Source of the DNA: FLUQ01 sp031548325
Lineage (GTDB): Bacteria > Desulfobacterota > Desulfovibrionia > Desulfovibrionales > Desulfovibrionaceae
DNA: 27,162 nt
Direction of reading: 5' to 3'
Assembly (NCBI GenBank): GCA_031548325.1
Contig: JAVBRE010000121.1
Location: 1-27,162 of the forward strand
The first letter of the stretch is position 1. Every line of letters starts with the position of its first letter. Positions 15,246-21,635 of this stretch are shown here, piece by piece. The notes below the pieces were generated by a model. The model did no database searches. It was not told where the DNA came from and was given only the letters and a program-made list of their open reading frames with translations. The translations under genes and the position numbers were made by a program.

Positions 15246-15318
15246 CAGGCTGAATTCGCTCCCCGGCCGCGTCAGCAAAAACGCTTTCCTAGCCAGAAAA
15301 TAAACTCAGCCTGTTATC
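15241..15318. repeat. 13-bp inverted repeat between znuA and znuC
   Basis: GATAACAGGCTGA (15241-15253, overlapping the znuA stop) and its perfect complement (15306-15318) enclose 52 bases. The second arm directly abuts AGGA (15319-15322), the only ribosome-binding candidate for znuC at 15330. The loop contains GCAAAAACGCT, also present in the palindrome at 19123-19246. Confidence 0.6.
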
Positions 15319-15329
15319 AGGACATATTT

Positions 15330-16181
15330 ATGCCCACCTTTTCTTCCGAATCCGCCCGACAGCCCGTCATCAGCCTGGAGAACCTCTGTTTCTCCCGGCA
15401 GTCCGAAGCCGTGCTGGAAAACGTCAGCCTGCGGGTGGATGAAGGGGATTTTCTGGCCGTGCTCGGACCCAACGGCGGGGGAAAAACCACGCTGCTCCGG
15501 CTTATCATGGGCTTTCTGTCTGCGGACAAAGGGGAAGTCCGCGTTTTTGGCGCGAACCCTGAAAGAGTGCGGTCGCAAATCGGCTACGTGCCGCAATTTT
15601 CCGCCATTCGGCAAGAATTTCCCTTTACGGTGCTGGACATGGCCCTGATGGGGGCGGCCCGATATCCCGCCGCCGCGCCCGCTTTTCGCTTTAATCCCTT
15701 TCGGGGCGGCCGCCTCTGGCCCACGGACGCGGCTGCCGCGCGCCGGGCCATGGAAACTCTTGATCTGCTGGGCATCGCCGATATCGCCCAAAGCCCGCTC
15801 CACGCCCTGTCCGGCGGCCAGCGCCAGCGGCTGCTCGTGGCCCGGGCCCTGATGGGCAGAACGGGGGATGCGCCTTTTCTGCTGCTGCTTGACGAACCCA
15901 CGTCCAGCATCGACCCCCAGGGCAAATGGTGCTTTTACGAGTTTCTCGGCTCGTTGCGCAGCGCCGTCACCATAGTGGTGGTCAGCCACGAGCTGGCCAT
16001 CGCGTCGCCTTTTTTCAGCCGGGTGGCGCTGGTCAACCGCACTTTGACCCTTGCTCCGCCCGACTGTCCTTCGTCGGAGATCATGCGGACCTTCATCGGC
16101 GTCCACGCCCCGGACTGCCCCGTGGGGCAATCCCTGCGCCACCGGCCGGACTGCGGCTGCAATCAGGGAGGCGGCCTGTGA
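15330..16181 (+). CDS. znuC: Zinc/manganese ABC transporter ATP-binding protein (ZnuC-like)
   Basis: ATPase energising metal import with ZnuB. It has 283 residues: Walker A GPNGGGKT (46-53), Q-loop Q89, signature LSGGQRQRLLVARAL (160-174), Walker B LLLLDEP (184-190), D-loop SSID and H-loop H220. The C-terminal extension (about 255-283) is rich in Cys, His and Pro (DCP...RHRPDCGC), which is unusual and could bind metal. A stretch near 115-135 (AAAPAFRFNPFRGGRLWP) is a lineage-type insertion before the signature. Its TGA stop overlaps the GTG start of znuB by four bases. Confidence 0.92.
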   Translation: MPTFSSESARQPVISLENLCFSRQSEAVLENVSLRVDEGDFLAVLGPNGGGKTTLLRLIMGFLSADKGEVRVFGANPERVRSQIGYVPQFSAIRQEFPFTVLDMALMGAARYPAAAPAFRFNPFRGGRLWPTDAAAARRAMETLDLLGIADIAQSPLHALSGGQRQRLLVARALMGRTGDAPFLLLLDEPTSSIDPQGKWCFYEFLGSLRSAVTIVVVSHELAIASPFFSRVALVNRTLTLAPPDCPSSEIMRTFIGVHAPDCPVGQSLRHRPDCGCNQGGGL

Positions 16182-16999
16182 GCATTCTTGCCTACCCTTT
16201 CATGCAGCACGCCCTGTTCGCGGCTTTTTTGTGCAGCATCGCCTGCGGCATCATCGGTTCGCTGGTGGTGCTCAACCGCCTGTCCTACCTGGCCGGCGCC
16301 GTGGCCCATGCGGCGTACGGCGGCATCGGCCTGGCCTTTTTGTTCGCCCTGCCCGTGCTGCCCTGCGCCGCCGGATTTTCGCTGGCCGCATCCCTGGTCA
16401 TGGCCCGGACCATGATCAAGGACGGCGACATCGCCCCCGCGGGCGAAGCCGATACGGCCATCGGAATACTGTGGGCCGCGGGCATGGCCTTCGGCATTAT
16501 TCTGATCGAACTGTCGCCGGGTTACGCCGGCGATCTGATGGGCTTTCTCTTCGGCAGCATTCTGGCCGTACCCGGAGAAAGCCTGCTGCTCATGGCCGGG
16601 CTGGACCTTCTGCTGCTGTTTGTGACCCTGCGCTTTCGCCAGGGCCTGACCGCCGTCAGCCTTGACCCGGATTTTGCGCGCGCCCGCGGTCTTCCCGTAC
16701 AAAGACTCTTCTACCTGCTCGTGGGCATGGCGGCGCTCGCCGTGGTCATGCTGCTGCAAATCGTGGGCCTCATTCTGGTCATCGCCCTGCTCACCATTCC
16801 CCCGCACATGGCGCGACGGATAACCCGCGGTCTGCCCGGCATGATGGCCGCGGCCGGCGCCCTTTGCTTCGCCTTCTGTCTGGGCGGACTCTATCTTGCC
16901 TACCTTTTCGACCTCTCTTCCGGCGCCGTGATCATTGCCGTGGCCGTCGCCGCCTACGCCCTGCAGACTGCCTGCCTGGCTCTGCGGCGCAAAGCCTGA
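16178..16999 (+). CDS. znuB: Zinc/manganese ABC transporter permease (ZnuB-like)
   Basis: Inner-membrane channel of the ABC-3 family (ZnuB/TroC/MntB), 273 residues with about eight hydrophobic segments. Typical elements are MQHALFAAFLCSIACGIIGSL at the start, LSYLAGAVAHAAYGGIGLAF, and LAVVMLLQIVGLILVIALL near the coupling region. The GTG at 16178 overlaps the znuC stop (GTGA) and has GGGAGG at six-base spacing, so coupled translation is likely. Longer in-frame starts within znuC are rejected. It ends the znuACB set; the flanking 265-base gap holds new promoter motifs. Confidence 0.92.
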   Translation: MSILAYPFMQHALFAAFLCSIACGIIGSLVVLNRLSYLAGAVAHAAYGGIGLAFLFALPVLPCAAGFSLAASLVMARTMIKDGDIAPAGEADTAIGILWAAGMAFGIILIELSPGYAGDLMGFLFGSILAVPGESLLLMAGLDLLLLFVTLRFRQGLTAVSLDPDFARARGLPVQRLFYLLVGMAALAVVMLLQIVGLILVIALLTIPPHMARRITRGLPGMMAAAGALCFAFCLGGLYLAYLFDLSSGAVIIAVAVAAYALQTACLALRRKA

Positions 17000-17012
17000 C
17001 GCGGATTTATCC

Positions 17013-17028
17013 TGGCAAACATTTTGCA
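17013..17028 (+). promoter_or_regulatory. Sigma-54 (RpoN) promoter candidate for the FlgO cassette
   Basis: TGGCAAACATTTTGCA fits the -24/-12 consensus TGGCACG-N4-TTGCW at 14 of 16 positions counting the four N, including the invariant GG and GC with exactly ten bases between. It lies 14 bases after the znuB stop and would give a leader of about 225 bases to the first FlgO gene. Confidence 0.65.
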
Positions 17029-17082
17029 TATTTTCCGGCAAGCTCTGTAAAGGCCGCTCATACGGCAATCTTTTCCCCTTGC

Positions 17083-17110
17083 TTAAGTCAGGGGACGGAT
17101 CAACCGATAA
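17083..17110 (+). promoter_or_regulatory. Sigma-28 (FliA)-like promoter candidate
   Basis: TTAAGTCA (17083-17090), 12 bases, then ACCGATAA (17103-17110). The -10 matches 7 of 8 bases of the enteric flagellar consensus GCCGATAA; the -35 is weaker and the spacer is one base longer than usual. A second, less certain promoter for the same genes. Confidence 0.35.
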
Positions 17111-17113
17111 GCC

Positions 17114-17150
17114 CAGAGCAGGGTGGCTTTGAAAAAACGCATCTGCTCTG
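17114..17150. repeat. 8-bp inverted repeat in FlgO cassette leader
   Basis: CAGAGCAG (17114-17121) and CTGCTCTG (17143-17150) flank 21 bases. It would form a hairpin in the leader of a transcript started at the sigma-54 site. Significance unknown. Confidence 0.3.
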
Positions 17151-17264
17151 CAAGGATTTGTCTGCAAATTCTTGCCGCGAAATAGGCGCAGGCGAGCTTG
17201 GATCGCCGTCAGGCGACTATTTCAGCGCTACTTACTCTGGCAGACCAGCTTGGTGGAGGAACAT

Positions 17265-18161
17265 ATGCATAAATGGACATTCGCGCTGTTCGCGTTGATT
17301 CTGGTTGCGGGCGGCGGGCATACGGCGAGAGCCGGGGGCGACGGGGGGGCACTGCCTTCGGGAAGCCCCGGCGTGACCTTTCGCAACGTGAACAAGCCCC
17401 CGGCCATGCCCTCGAGCCTGAACAACCCTGTCGCCGGCCGACAGGACGAAATTCTCGGCGCGCAGAACGTGATCGGCAACGGTTCCGCCACCTACAGAGG
17501 CAAACGGGTCGATTTGCGCCAGTCAACGAACGATGACGTGGGTCTGGCCATACCCGACGGCGCCAACGGCGTGGTCTGGGTTCCGGCCCCGGCGCAGGGG
17601 CCTTCGACCGGGTATGCCGACGCCAGGGAGCTGAAGCTGAAAGTGCGGGAACTGGCCGCCCAGCTCATCGCGGGCATGGATCCGTCCTTGCGCGGTTCCG
17701 TGGCTCTGCCGGTTTCTTTCGTCAGCCAGGACGACTTTACGCAGACTTCCGCTCTGGGCAGGTTCATGGCCGAACAACTGTTCTATGAATTCAACCAGCG
17801 CGGCTTTCCCGTGCGCGAATACCGCATGGCCGACGCCGTGACCCTGAAAGAGGACGGCGAATTTCTGCTTTCGCGCGCGGTGCCGGCGGTGTCCGTCAAG
17901 ACGCCCGGGCTCGTTTTCGTCGCGGGCACCTATTATACCGACCGCCAGGCCATATTCATCAACGCCCGCCTGATCCGGGGCACGGACGGCCGGGTTCTGC
18001 GCGCCGCGCAGATCGTGCTGCCGAACAGCACCCTCACCCGGCGCATGGCCGCGGGCACGGGCAAAACCCTGAAAGCCGGCGGTCTGAGAATCGAGGACTT
18101 CAAAACAGTCACCCAGCCCACAAACCTCACCCCTATCGACCGGGGCGAGGACATTCACTAG
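17265..18161 (+). CDS. FlgO-domain exported protein (first of two)
   Basis: 298 residues with a signal peptide (1-22, cleavage near HTARA). A Gly/Pro/Asn-rich segment follows, then a FlgO-type domain at about 120-260: LKVRELAAQLIAGMDPSL, TSALGRFMAEQLFYEFNQRGFPVREYR, DGEFLLSRAV, VFVAGTYYTDRQAIFINARLI and a terminal beta region. In Vibrio, FlgO is an outer-membrane protein that supports flagellar stability; here it is a family resemblance. GGAGG four to nine bases upstream fixes the ATG at 17265; an in-frame extension to 17172 is rejected. A run of seven G (17343-17349) lies in the early codons. It is the first gene of a three-gene unit behind sigma-54 and sigma-28 promoter candidates. Confidence 0.8.
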   Translation: MHKWTFALFALILVAGGGHTARAGGDGGALPSGSPGVTFRNVNKPPAMPSSLNNPVAGRQDEILGAQNVIGNGSATYRGKRVDLRQSTNDDVGLAIPDGANGVVWVPAPAQGPSTGYADARELKLKVRELAAQLIAGMDPSLRGSVALPVSFVSQDDFTQTSALGRFMAEQLFYEFNQRGFPVREYRMADAVTLKEDGEFLLSRAVPAVSVKTPGLVFVAGTYYTDRQAIFINARLIRGTDGRVLRAAQIVLPNSTLTRRMAAGTGKTLKAGGLRIEDFKTVTQPTNLTPIDRGEDIH

Positions 18162-18170
18162 GAGGAGCGG

Positions 18171-18485
18171 ATGCGGTACCGCACTGCACTTTTCGCGGCG
18201 CTCGGCGCCGCCCTGCTGGCCCTGCCGGGTTGCAGCAGCATGAAAAACGCCTTGAACGCGGCCACCGGCGCGCCGCCGGAAACGGACATAGCCACGACGG
18301 AACACAACCCCGTCAGCATATGGAATTATCGCACGGCCAGGGAATATTCCGCTCAGGGCCGCCTGGAACTGGCGCGGGAACATTACCTTCTGGCCTATGC
18401 GGCGGCCGAAGGCGATGTGGTCATGCGCGACGCGCTGCAAAAAGAACTGCATTCCGTCGACCTGATGATCAAAACTTTACGATAG
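18171..18485 (+). CDS. Small lipoprotein with TPR-like helix pair
   Basis: 104 residues. The signal peptide ends in lipobox ALPGC (Cys21), so the protein is probably lipid-anchored. After a short Ala/Pro linker, about 50-104 form a helical pair (NYRTAREYSAQGRLELAREHYLLAYAAA then a second helix), like a single tetratricopeptide unit. GGAGG overlaps the end of the preceding gene just before this ATG. It lies between two FlgO-domain genes and is likely a partner in the same surface assembly. No named family is recognised; Vibrio FlgP (LPP20 domain) does not obviously match. Confidence 0.72.
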   Translation: MRYRTALFAALGAALLALPGCSSMKNALNAATGAPPETDIATTEHNPVSIWNYRTAREYSAQGRLELAREHYLLAYAAAEGDVVMRDALQKELHSVDLMIKTLR

Positions 18486-18505
18486 TGAAAAAGAAGGAGC
18501 GCCCC

Positions 18506-19120
18506 ATGCGTTTCATACCTATACCCCGCCTGCTTGCCCTGCCCTTTCTGGCTCTGGCGCTGCTCGCCGGAACCGGAACGGCCCTGGCGTCCAAATCCCT
18601 GGAAGGAACGGTGCCGCAGGCTGCGTCCGCCATCGCCCGTCAGATAGACCGCCAGATAGCCTTCCGCCTGCAGCAGCCGGAAACTCCGACCGTGGGCGTG
18701 TCGCTGGCCGTAACCGTGCCCGTGAACGTCAACGATCTGGACGAATCCAATCCTCTGGCCCGCCAGATGGCCGAAGACCTTGCCCGCTGGTTCGTGCAGG
18801 CCGGTTATTCCGTGCAGGAAATGCGCAAGGGCGCCAGCGTGCTTTTTGAACCCCAAAACGGCGAAAAGCTGCTGACTCGCCGCAGCGAGCTTCTGGGCAG
18901 CAACATTGTGAACAGCGCGGCCATTCTTGTCGGCACCTATACCGTGACCAGCAAGAACGTGCGGTTCAACATCCGCGCCCTGCATACCGCCAGCCAGGAA
19001 GTGCTGGGCATGGCGAACATCAGTGTGCCCGTCACTTCCGAATTGCGGGCTTTGCTGGGCGGCAGCGGCAGAAGCGGCATGGTCGGCATAGAGCCCACGG
19101 TGGCCACCACCTTGCCCTGA
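18506..19120 (+). CDS. FlgO-domain exported protein (second of two)
   Basis: 204 residues: signal peptide (1-27, cleavage near TALAS) then an almost minimal FlgO domain. Key segments are AIARQIDRQIAFRL, NDLDESNPLARQMAEDLARWF, GYSVQEMRKG, GEKLLTRRSELL and AAILVGTYTVTSKNVRFNIRAL. The order matches the FlgO domain of the protein at 17265-18161, but the two differ in length and flanking sequence, so they are diverged paralogues rather than a recent copy. AAGGAG precedes the ATG. It is the last gene of the unit; a large palindrome starts three bases after the stop. Confidence 0.82.
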   Translation: MRFIPIPRLLALPFLALALLAGTGTALASKSLEGTVPQAASAIARQIDRQIAFRLQQPETPTVGVSLAVTVPVNVNDLDESNPLARQMAEDLARWFVQAGYSVQEMRKGASVLFEPQNGEKLLTRRSELLGSNIVNSAAILVGTYTVTSKNVRFNIRALHTASQEVLGMANISVPVTSELRALLGGSGRSGMVGIEPTVATTLP

Positions 19121-19122
19121 CT

Positions 19123-19246
19123 GTCAGCGGTCCAGTACGCCGTGATACTGCGTCAGACAGCGTTTTTGCGTCGGTCATGTACCAAAAAGTACACTCCCGT
19201 CGCAAAAACGCTGTCTTTCTTGTCTGACGACGACTGGACCGCTGAC
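19123..19246. repeat. 124-bp nested palindrome (intergenic repeat, probable transcript-end structure)
   Basis: Outer arms 19123-19136 and 19233-19246 are perfect over 14 bp (GTCAGCGGTCCAGT and complement). An inner 15-bp pair is formed by 19156-19170 and 19201-19215 (GACAGCGTTTTTGCG and complement), and the core is TGTAC-CAAAAA-GTACA. GTCAGAC/GTCTGAC also pair. The core (19174-19203) recurs inverted at 27133-27162, so this is a repeat family member. Confidence 0.85.
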
Positions 19247-19316
19247 CAACCTTTACAGGTTGCATCAAAGCTCGTATACGAAACCGTATTTGCACCTATC
19301 AAGGACATTGTACGGC

Positions 19317-20054
19317 ATGACGGATCCGGCCTCTTTTCCTGAAATTTCCCTGGTTGTTCCGGTGTACAACGAAAAGGACAACCTGCCCGTTCTCGCGCAC
19401 GAAATCGCCGTCGCCATGGCTCTTGCCGGCAAAAGCTGGGAGTTGATCCTGGTCGACGACGGCAGCATCGACGGCAGCCTGGCCCTTATCCGGGATCTGT
19501 CCACGCGGACGCCCGAACTGCGCTACCTTTCTTTCGCCGCCAACTGCGGCCAGTCCGCGGCCTTCAGCGCCGGGTTCGCCGCAGCCAGGGGAAGCGCCAT
19601 CGTTACCTTGGACGCCGATTTACAAAACGACCCCGCCGATATCCCGGCCATGCTCGCCCTGTACGGCAAGGACGGCATCGACATGGTCGTGGGCTGGCGA
19701 AAAAAGCGCCAGGACAGCCCGGCCAAGCGTTGGGCCTCGAAATGGGGCAACATGGTCCGCAACGCCCTTACCCGCGAAAACATCAAGGACACCGGCTGCT
19801 CGCTGAAAGTGCTGCGGGCGAGCATGGCCAAACGCCTGCCCATGTTCGCGGGCATGCACCGCTTTTTGCCCACACTGATGAAGATGCAGGGAGCCAGGAT
19901 TGCGGAAGTCGCGGTCAATCACCGCCCGCGACTGCACGGCGCATCCAAGTACGGCATCTGGGACCGGGCGAAAAAGACCTGCTTCGACCTGCTGGCCGTC
20001 CGCTGGATGCAAAGTCGCCATGTGAATTACAGCATCAAGGAAAAAAACGACTGA
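19317..20054 (+). CDS. Family 2 glycosyltransferase, DPM1/polyprenyl-phosphate type
   Basis: 245 residues with no transmembrane segment. The GT-A fold shows SLVVPVYNEKDNLPVL, LILVDDGSIDGSL, LDADLQNDP (DxD-type metal site), DTGCSLKVLR and the C-terminal NHRPRLHGASKYG signature. These are hallmarks of enzymes moving a sugar from a nucleotide donor to a polyprenyl or dolichyl phosphate. The ATG at 19317 begins at the usual N-terminus; an in-frame start at 19260 has no support. The AAGGA at 19300 is rather distant. Its TGA stop overlaps the next ATG (TGATG), making a coupled three-gene set with a LAB_N-like and a VTT membrane protein. Sugar and acceptor are unknown. Confidence 0.88.
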   Translation: MTDPASFPEISLVVPVYNEKDNLPVLAHEIAVAMALAGKSWELILVDDGSIDGSLALIRDLSTRTPELRYLSFAANCGQSAAFSAGFAAARGSAIVTLDADLQNDPADIPAMLALYGKDGIDMVVGWRKKRQDSPAKRWASKWGNMVRNALTRENIKDTGCSLKVLRASMAKRLPMFAGMHRFLPTLMKMQGARIAEVAVNHRPRLHGASKYGIWDRAKKTCFDLLAVRWMQSRHVNYSIKEKND

Positions 20055-20317
20055 TGTCACGTTACGCGGTGCTCTACGCCTCCTGCCTTTGCCAGGCTGC
20101 GGGCCTGTTTCTGCTCTGGAGGGCCGGGCGCTTTTCGCTGAAAAAGCCCGAAGGGGCCGCCGGGATTGCAGACTGGACGGGGTCCGTCATTTACGGCGGC
20201 GGCTGTCTGGCCATGATCGGCTTTGCCGTTCAGGAGCGGCATTTTCTGCTGCTGGCCGGGCAGATCGTCTGCACGGCGCTCTGCGTTCTCGGCGCCGTTC
20301 CCCGGAAATCCCCATGA
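20054..20317 (+). CDS. Small membrane protein, LAB_N-like
   Basis: 87 residues with about three hydrophobic segments. The spacing of G-LFLLWRAGRFSLKKPEG, DWTGSVIYGGGCLAMIGFA and HFLLLAGQIVCTALCVLG resembles the lipid A biosynthesis N-terminal (LAB_N) domain, often found as a stand-alone partner next to DPM1-like glycosyltransferases. The match is weak because the usual Phe-Arg/Gln-Trp signature is not clear. It overlaps the glycosyltransferase stop by one base and the following gene start by four, so it is real and co-translated. Exact function unknown. Confidence 0.6.
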   Translation: MSRYAVLYASCLCQAAGLFLLWRAGRFSLKKPEGAAGIADWTGSVIYGGGCLAMIGFAVQERHFLLLAGQIVCTALCVLGAVPRKSP

Positions 20318-21018
20318 GCTTTTCTTCCGGGCGCACATTTCGCGCGCTTTGCAAAGGCGGCATACTTTTTTTGACCCTGGCCGGGCTCATCCTGCTGGCG
20401 GACGCCCTTAACCTGCCGCATCTGGACTCCCAATGGGTGGACTCCCACATCCGGCAGCAAGGCGCGGCCGGCATAGCCGTCTATGTCGGCGCGGCCGCCC
20501 TTGCCTCCGCCGTCGGAGTTCCGCGCCAGGCGCTGAGTTTTCTGGGCGGCTATGCTTTCGGCGCGGCCCTCGGCGCCCTGTTCGCCACTTTTGCGACCAC
20601 ACTGGGCTGCGCGGGCGGTTTTTTTTATGCCCGTCTGCTCGGTCGTTCGTTCGTCACCCGTCTGTTCGGGCGGCGCATGCAAAAACTCAACGCCTTTCTT
20701 GCCCGCGCGCCTTTCAGCATGACCCTGGTCGTGCGTTGCCTGCCGGTCGGCAACAACGCGATGACCACCGCGCTGGCCGGCATATCATCCATTCCGGCGC
20801 TTGCTTTTATCGCCGGATCCTGCGTGGGCTATATCCCCCAGAACCTGATCTTCGCCGTTCTGGGCAGCGGCATGCGCGTAGATCCCCTGTGGCGCATACT
20901 GCTTTCCGCGATGCTATTCGTCCTGTCGACCGCGTTGGGCTACGGTCTGTACCGCCGCCACCGCATCGCGCAAACCCTTGAGGAAGACAGTTCGGACGCT
21001 ACGCACGACCTCAAATAA
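20314..21018 (+). CDS. VTT/TVP38-DedA family membrane protein
   Basis: 234 residues. One N-terminal membrane segment is followed by a VTT domain: GVPRQALSFLGGYAFGAALGAL, the ARLLGR turn, VVRCLPVGNNAMTTALAGIS, and GYIPQNLIFAVLGSG with re-entrant helices. A last membrane helix and a charged tail (EEDSSDATHDLK) end it. Relatives of this superfamily flip lipids, including undecaprenyl phosphate and phosphatidylserine. ATG overlaps the upstream TGA (ATGA). Association with a polyprenyl-phosphate glycosyltransferase suggests lipid-carrier translocation; this is an inference. Confidence 0.82.
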   Translation: MSFSSGRTFRALCKGGILFLTLAGLILLADALNLPHLDSQWVDSHIRQQGAAGIAVYVGAAALASAVGVPRQALSFLGGYAFGAALGALFATFATTLGCAGGFFYARLLGRSFVTRLFGRRMQKLNAFLARAPFSMTLVVRCLPVGNNAMTTALAGISSIPALAFIAGSCVGYIPQNLIFAVLGSGMRVDPLWRILLSAMLFVLSTALGYGLYRRHRIAQTLEEDSSDATHDLK

Positions 21019-21023
21019 AAGCG

Positions 21024-21052
21024 TTGAATTTTTCTCGTTCACGGGGTAAAAA
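21024..21052 (+). promoter_or_regulatory. Weak sigma-70 promoter candidate for yajC
   Basis: TTGAAT and TAAAAA are separated by exactly 17 bases in the 80-base AT-rich gap before yajC. Each matches its consensus at four of six positions. It is the only reasonable pair in the gap. Confidence 0.3.
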
Positions 21053-21098
21053 ACAACGTTTTTGCATAACATAATGATTTACATTCACCGGAGGAATC

Positions 21099-21614
21099 AT
21101 GTCTTGGATCAACACCGCCTATGCCATGGGTGCTGGGCAACAAGCCGGGCAGGAAGGCAACTTGCTGGCCTCCCTTGCGCCGTTCGCGCTTATTTTTCTG
21201 GTTTTCTACTTTCTGCTCATCCGCCCGCAGCAGAAAAAAGCCAAAGAACACAAAGCGATGCTTGCCGCCCTTAAAAAAGGCGACGCGATCATCACCGCCG
21301 GCGGCATGTTCGGCCGTATCGTTGAAATCCGCGACGATCTGGCTGTTATCGACCTGGGCGAAACCAAGGTGACCATGACCCGCGGTTCCATCGCGGCGGC
21401 CCCGGCCGCCAGAACGCAGGGCGTCCCTCCGGCCAAGAAGGAACCCAAAAAGGGCAAGGGCAAAGCGGACGACAAGGCGATTGAAACTCCGGTTGAAGCG
21501 CCGGTAGAAGCTCCGGTCTCTGAAACGCCGGCCGCCGAGGCGGCGGTTTCTGAAAGCCCTGCGGTGGAAGTGATCAGCGGCGACAAGGACAAAGACAAAC
21601 CCGCGGTGCAGTAA
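21099..21614 (+). CDS. yajC: Sec translocon accessory protein YajC, long-tailed
   Basis: Single-pass inner-membrane partner of SecDF-YEG. It has 171 residues, against roughly 110 for most YajC. The membrane segment (about 24-42, LASLAPFALIFLVFYFLLIRP) runs into the RPQQKKAKEHK motif and the conserved LKKGDAIITAGGMFGRIVEI / DLGETKVTMTRGSI domain. The extra 60-70 residues are a Lys-rich then Pro/Glu/Val-rich low-complexity tail with VEAPVEAPVSETPA-type repeats. GGAGG lies five bases before the ATG. It is followed by secD and secF as in most bacteria. Confidence 0.95.
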   Translation: MSWINTAYAMGAGQQAGQEGNLLASLAPFALIFLVFYFLLIRPQQKKAKEHKAMLAALKKGDAIITAGGMFGRIVEIRDDLAVIDLGETKVTMTRGSIAAAPAARTQGVPPAKKEPKKGKGKADDKAIETPVEAPVEAPVSETPAAEAAVSESPAVEVISGDKDKDKPAVQ

Positions 21615-21635
21615 GCCGCTACGTTTTTTCAGGCG

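Noticed and set aside
19032..19342. Small open frames on both strands around 19142-19295
   Set aside because: They translate the arms and core of the 124-bp palindrome and have no ribosome-binding sites.
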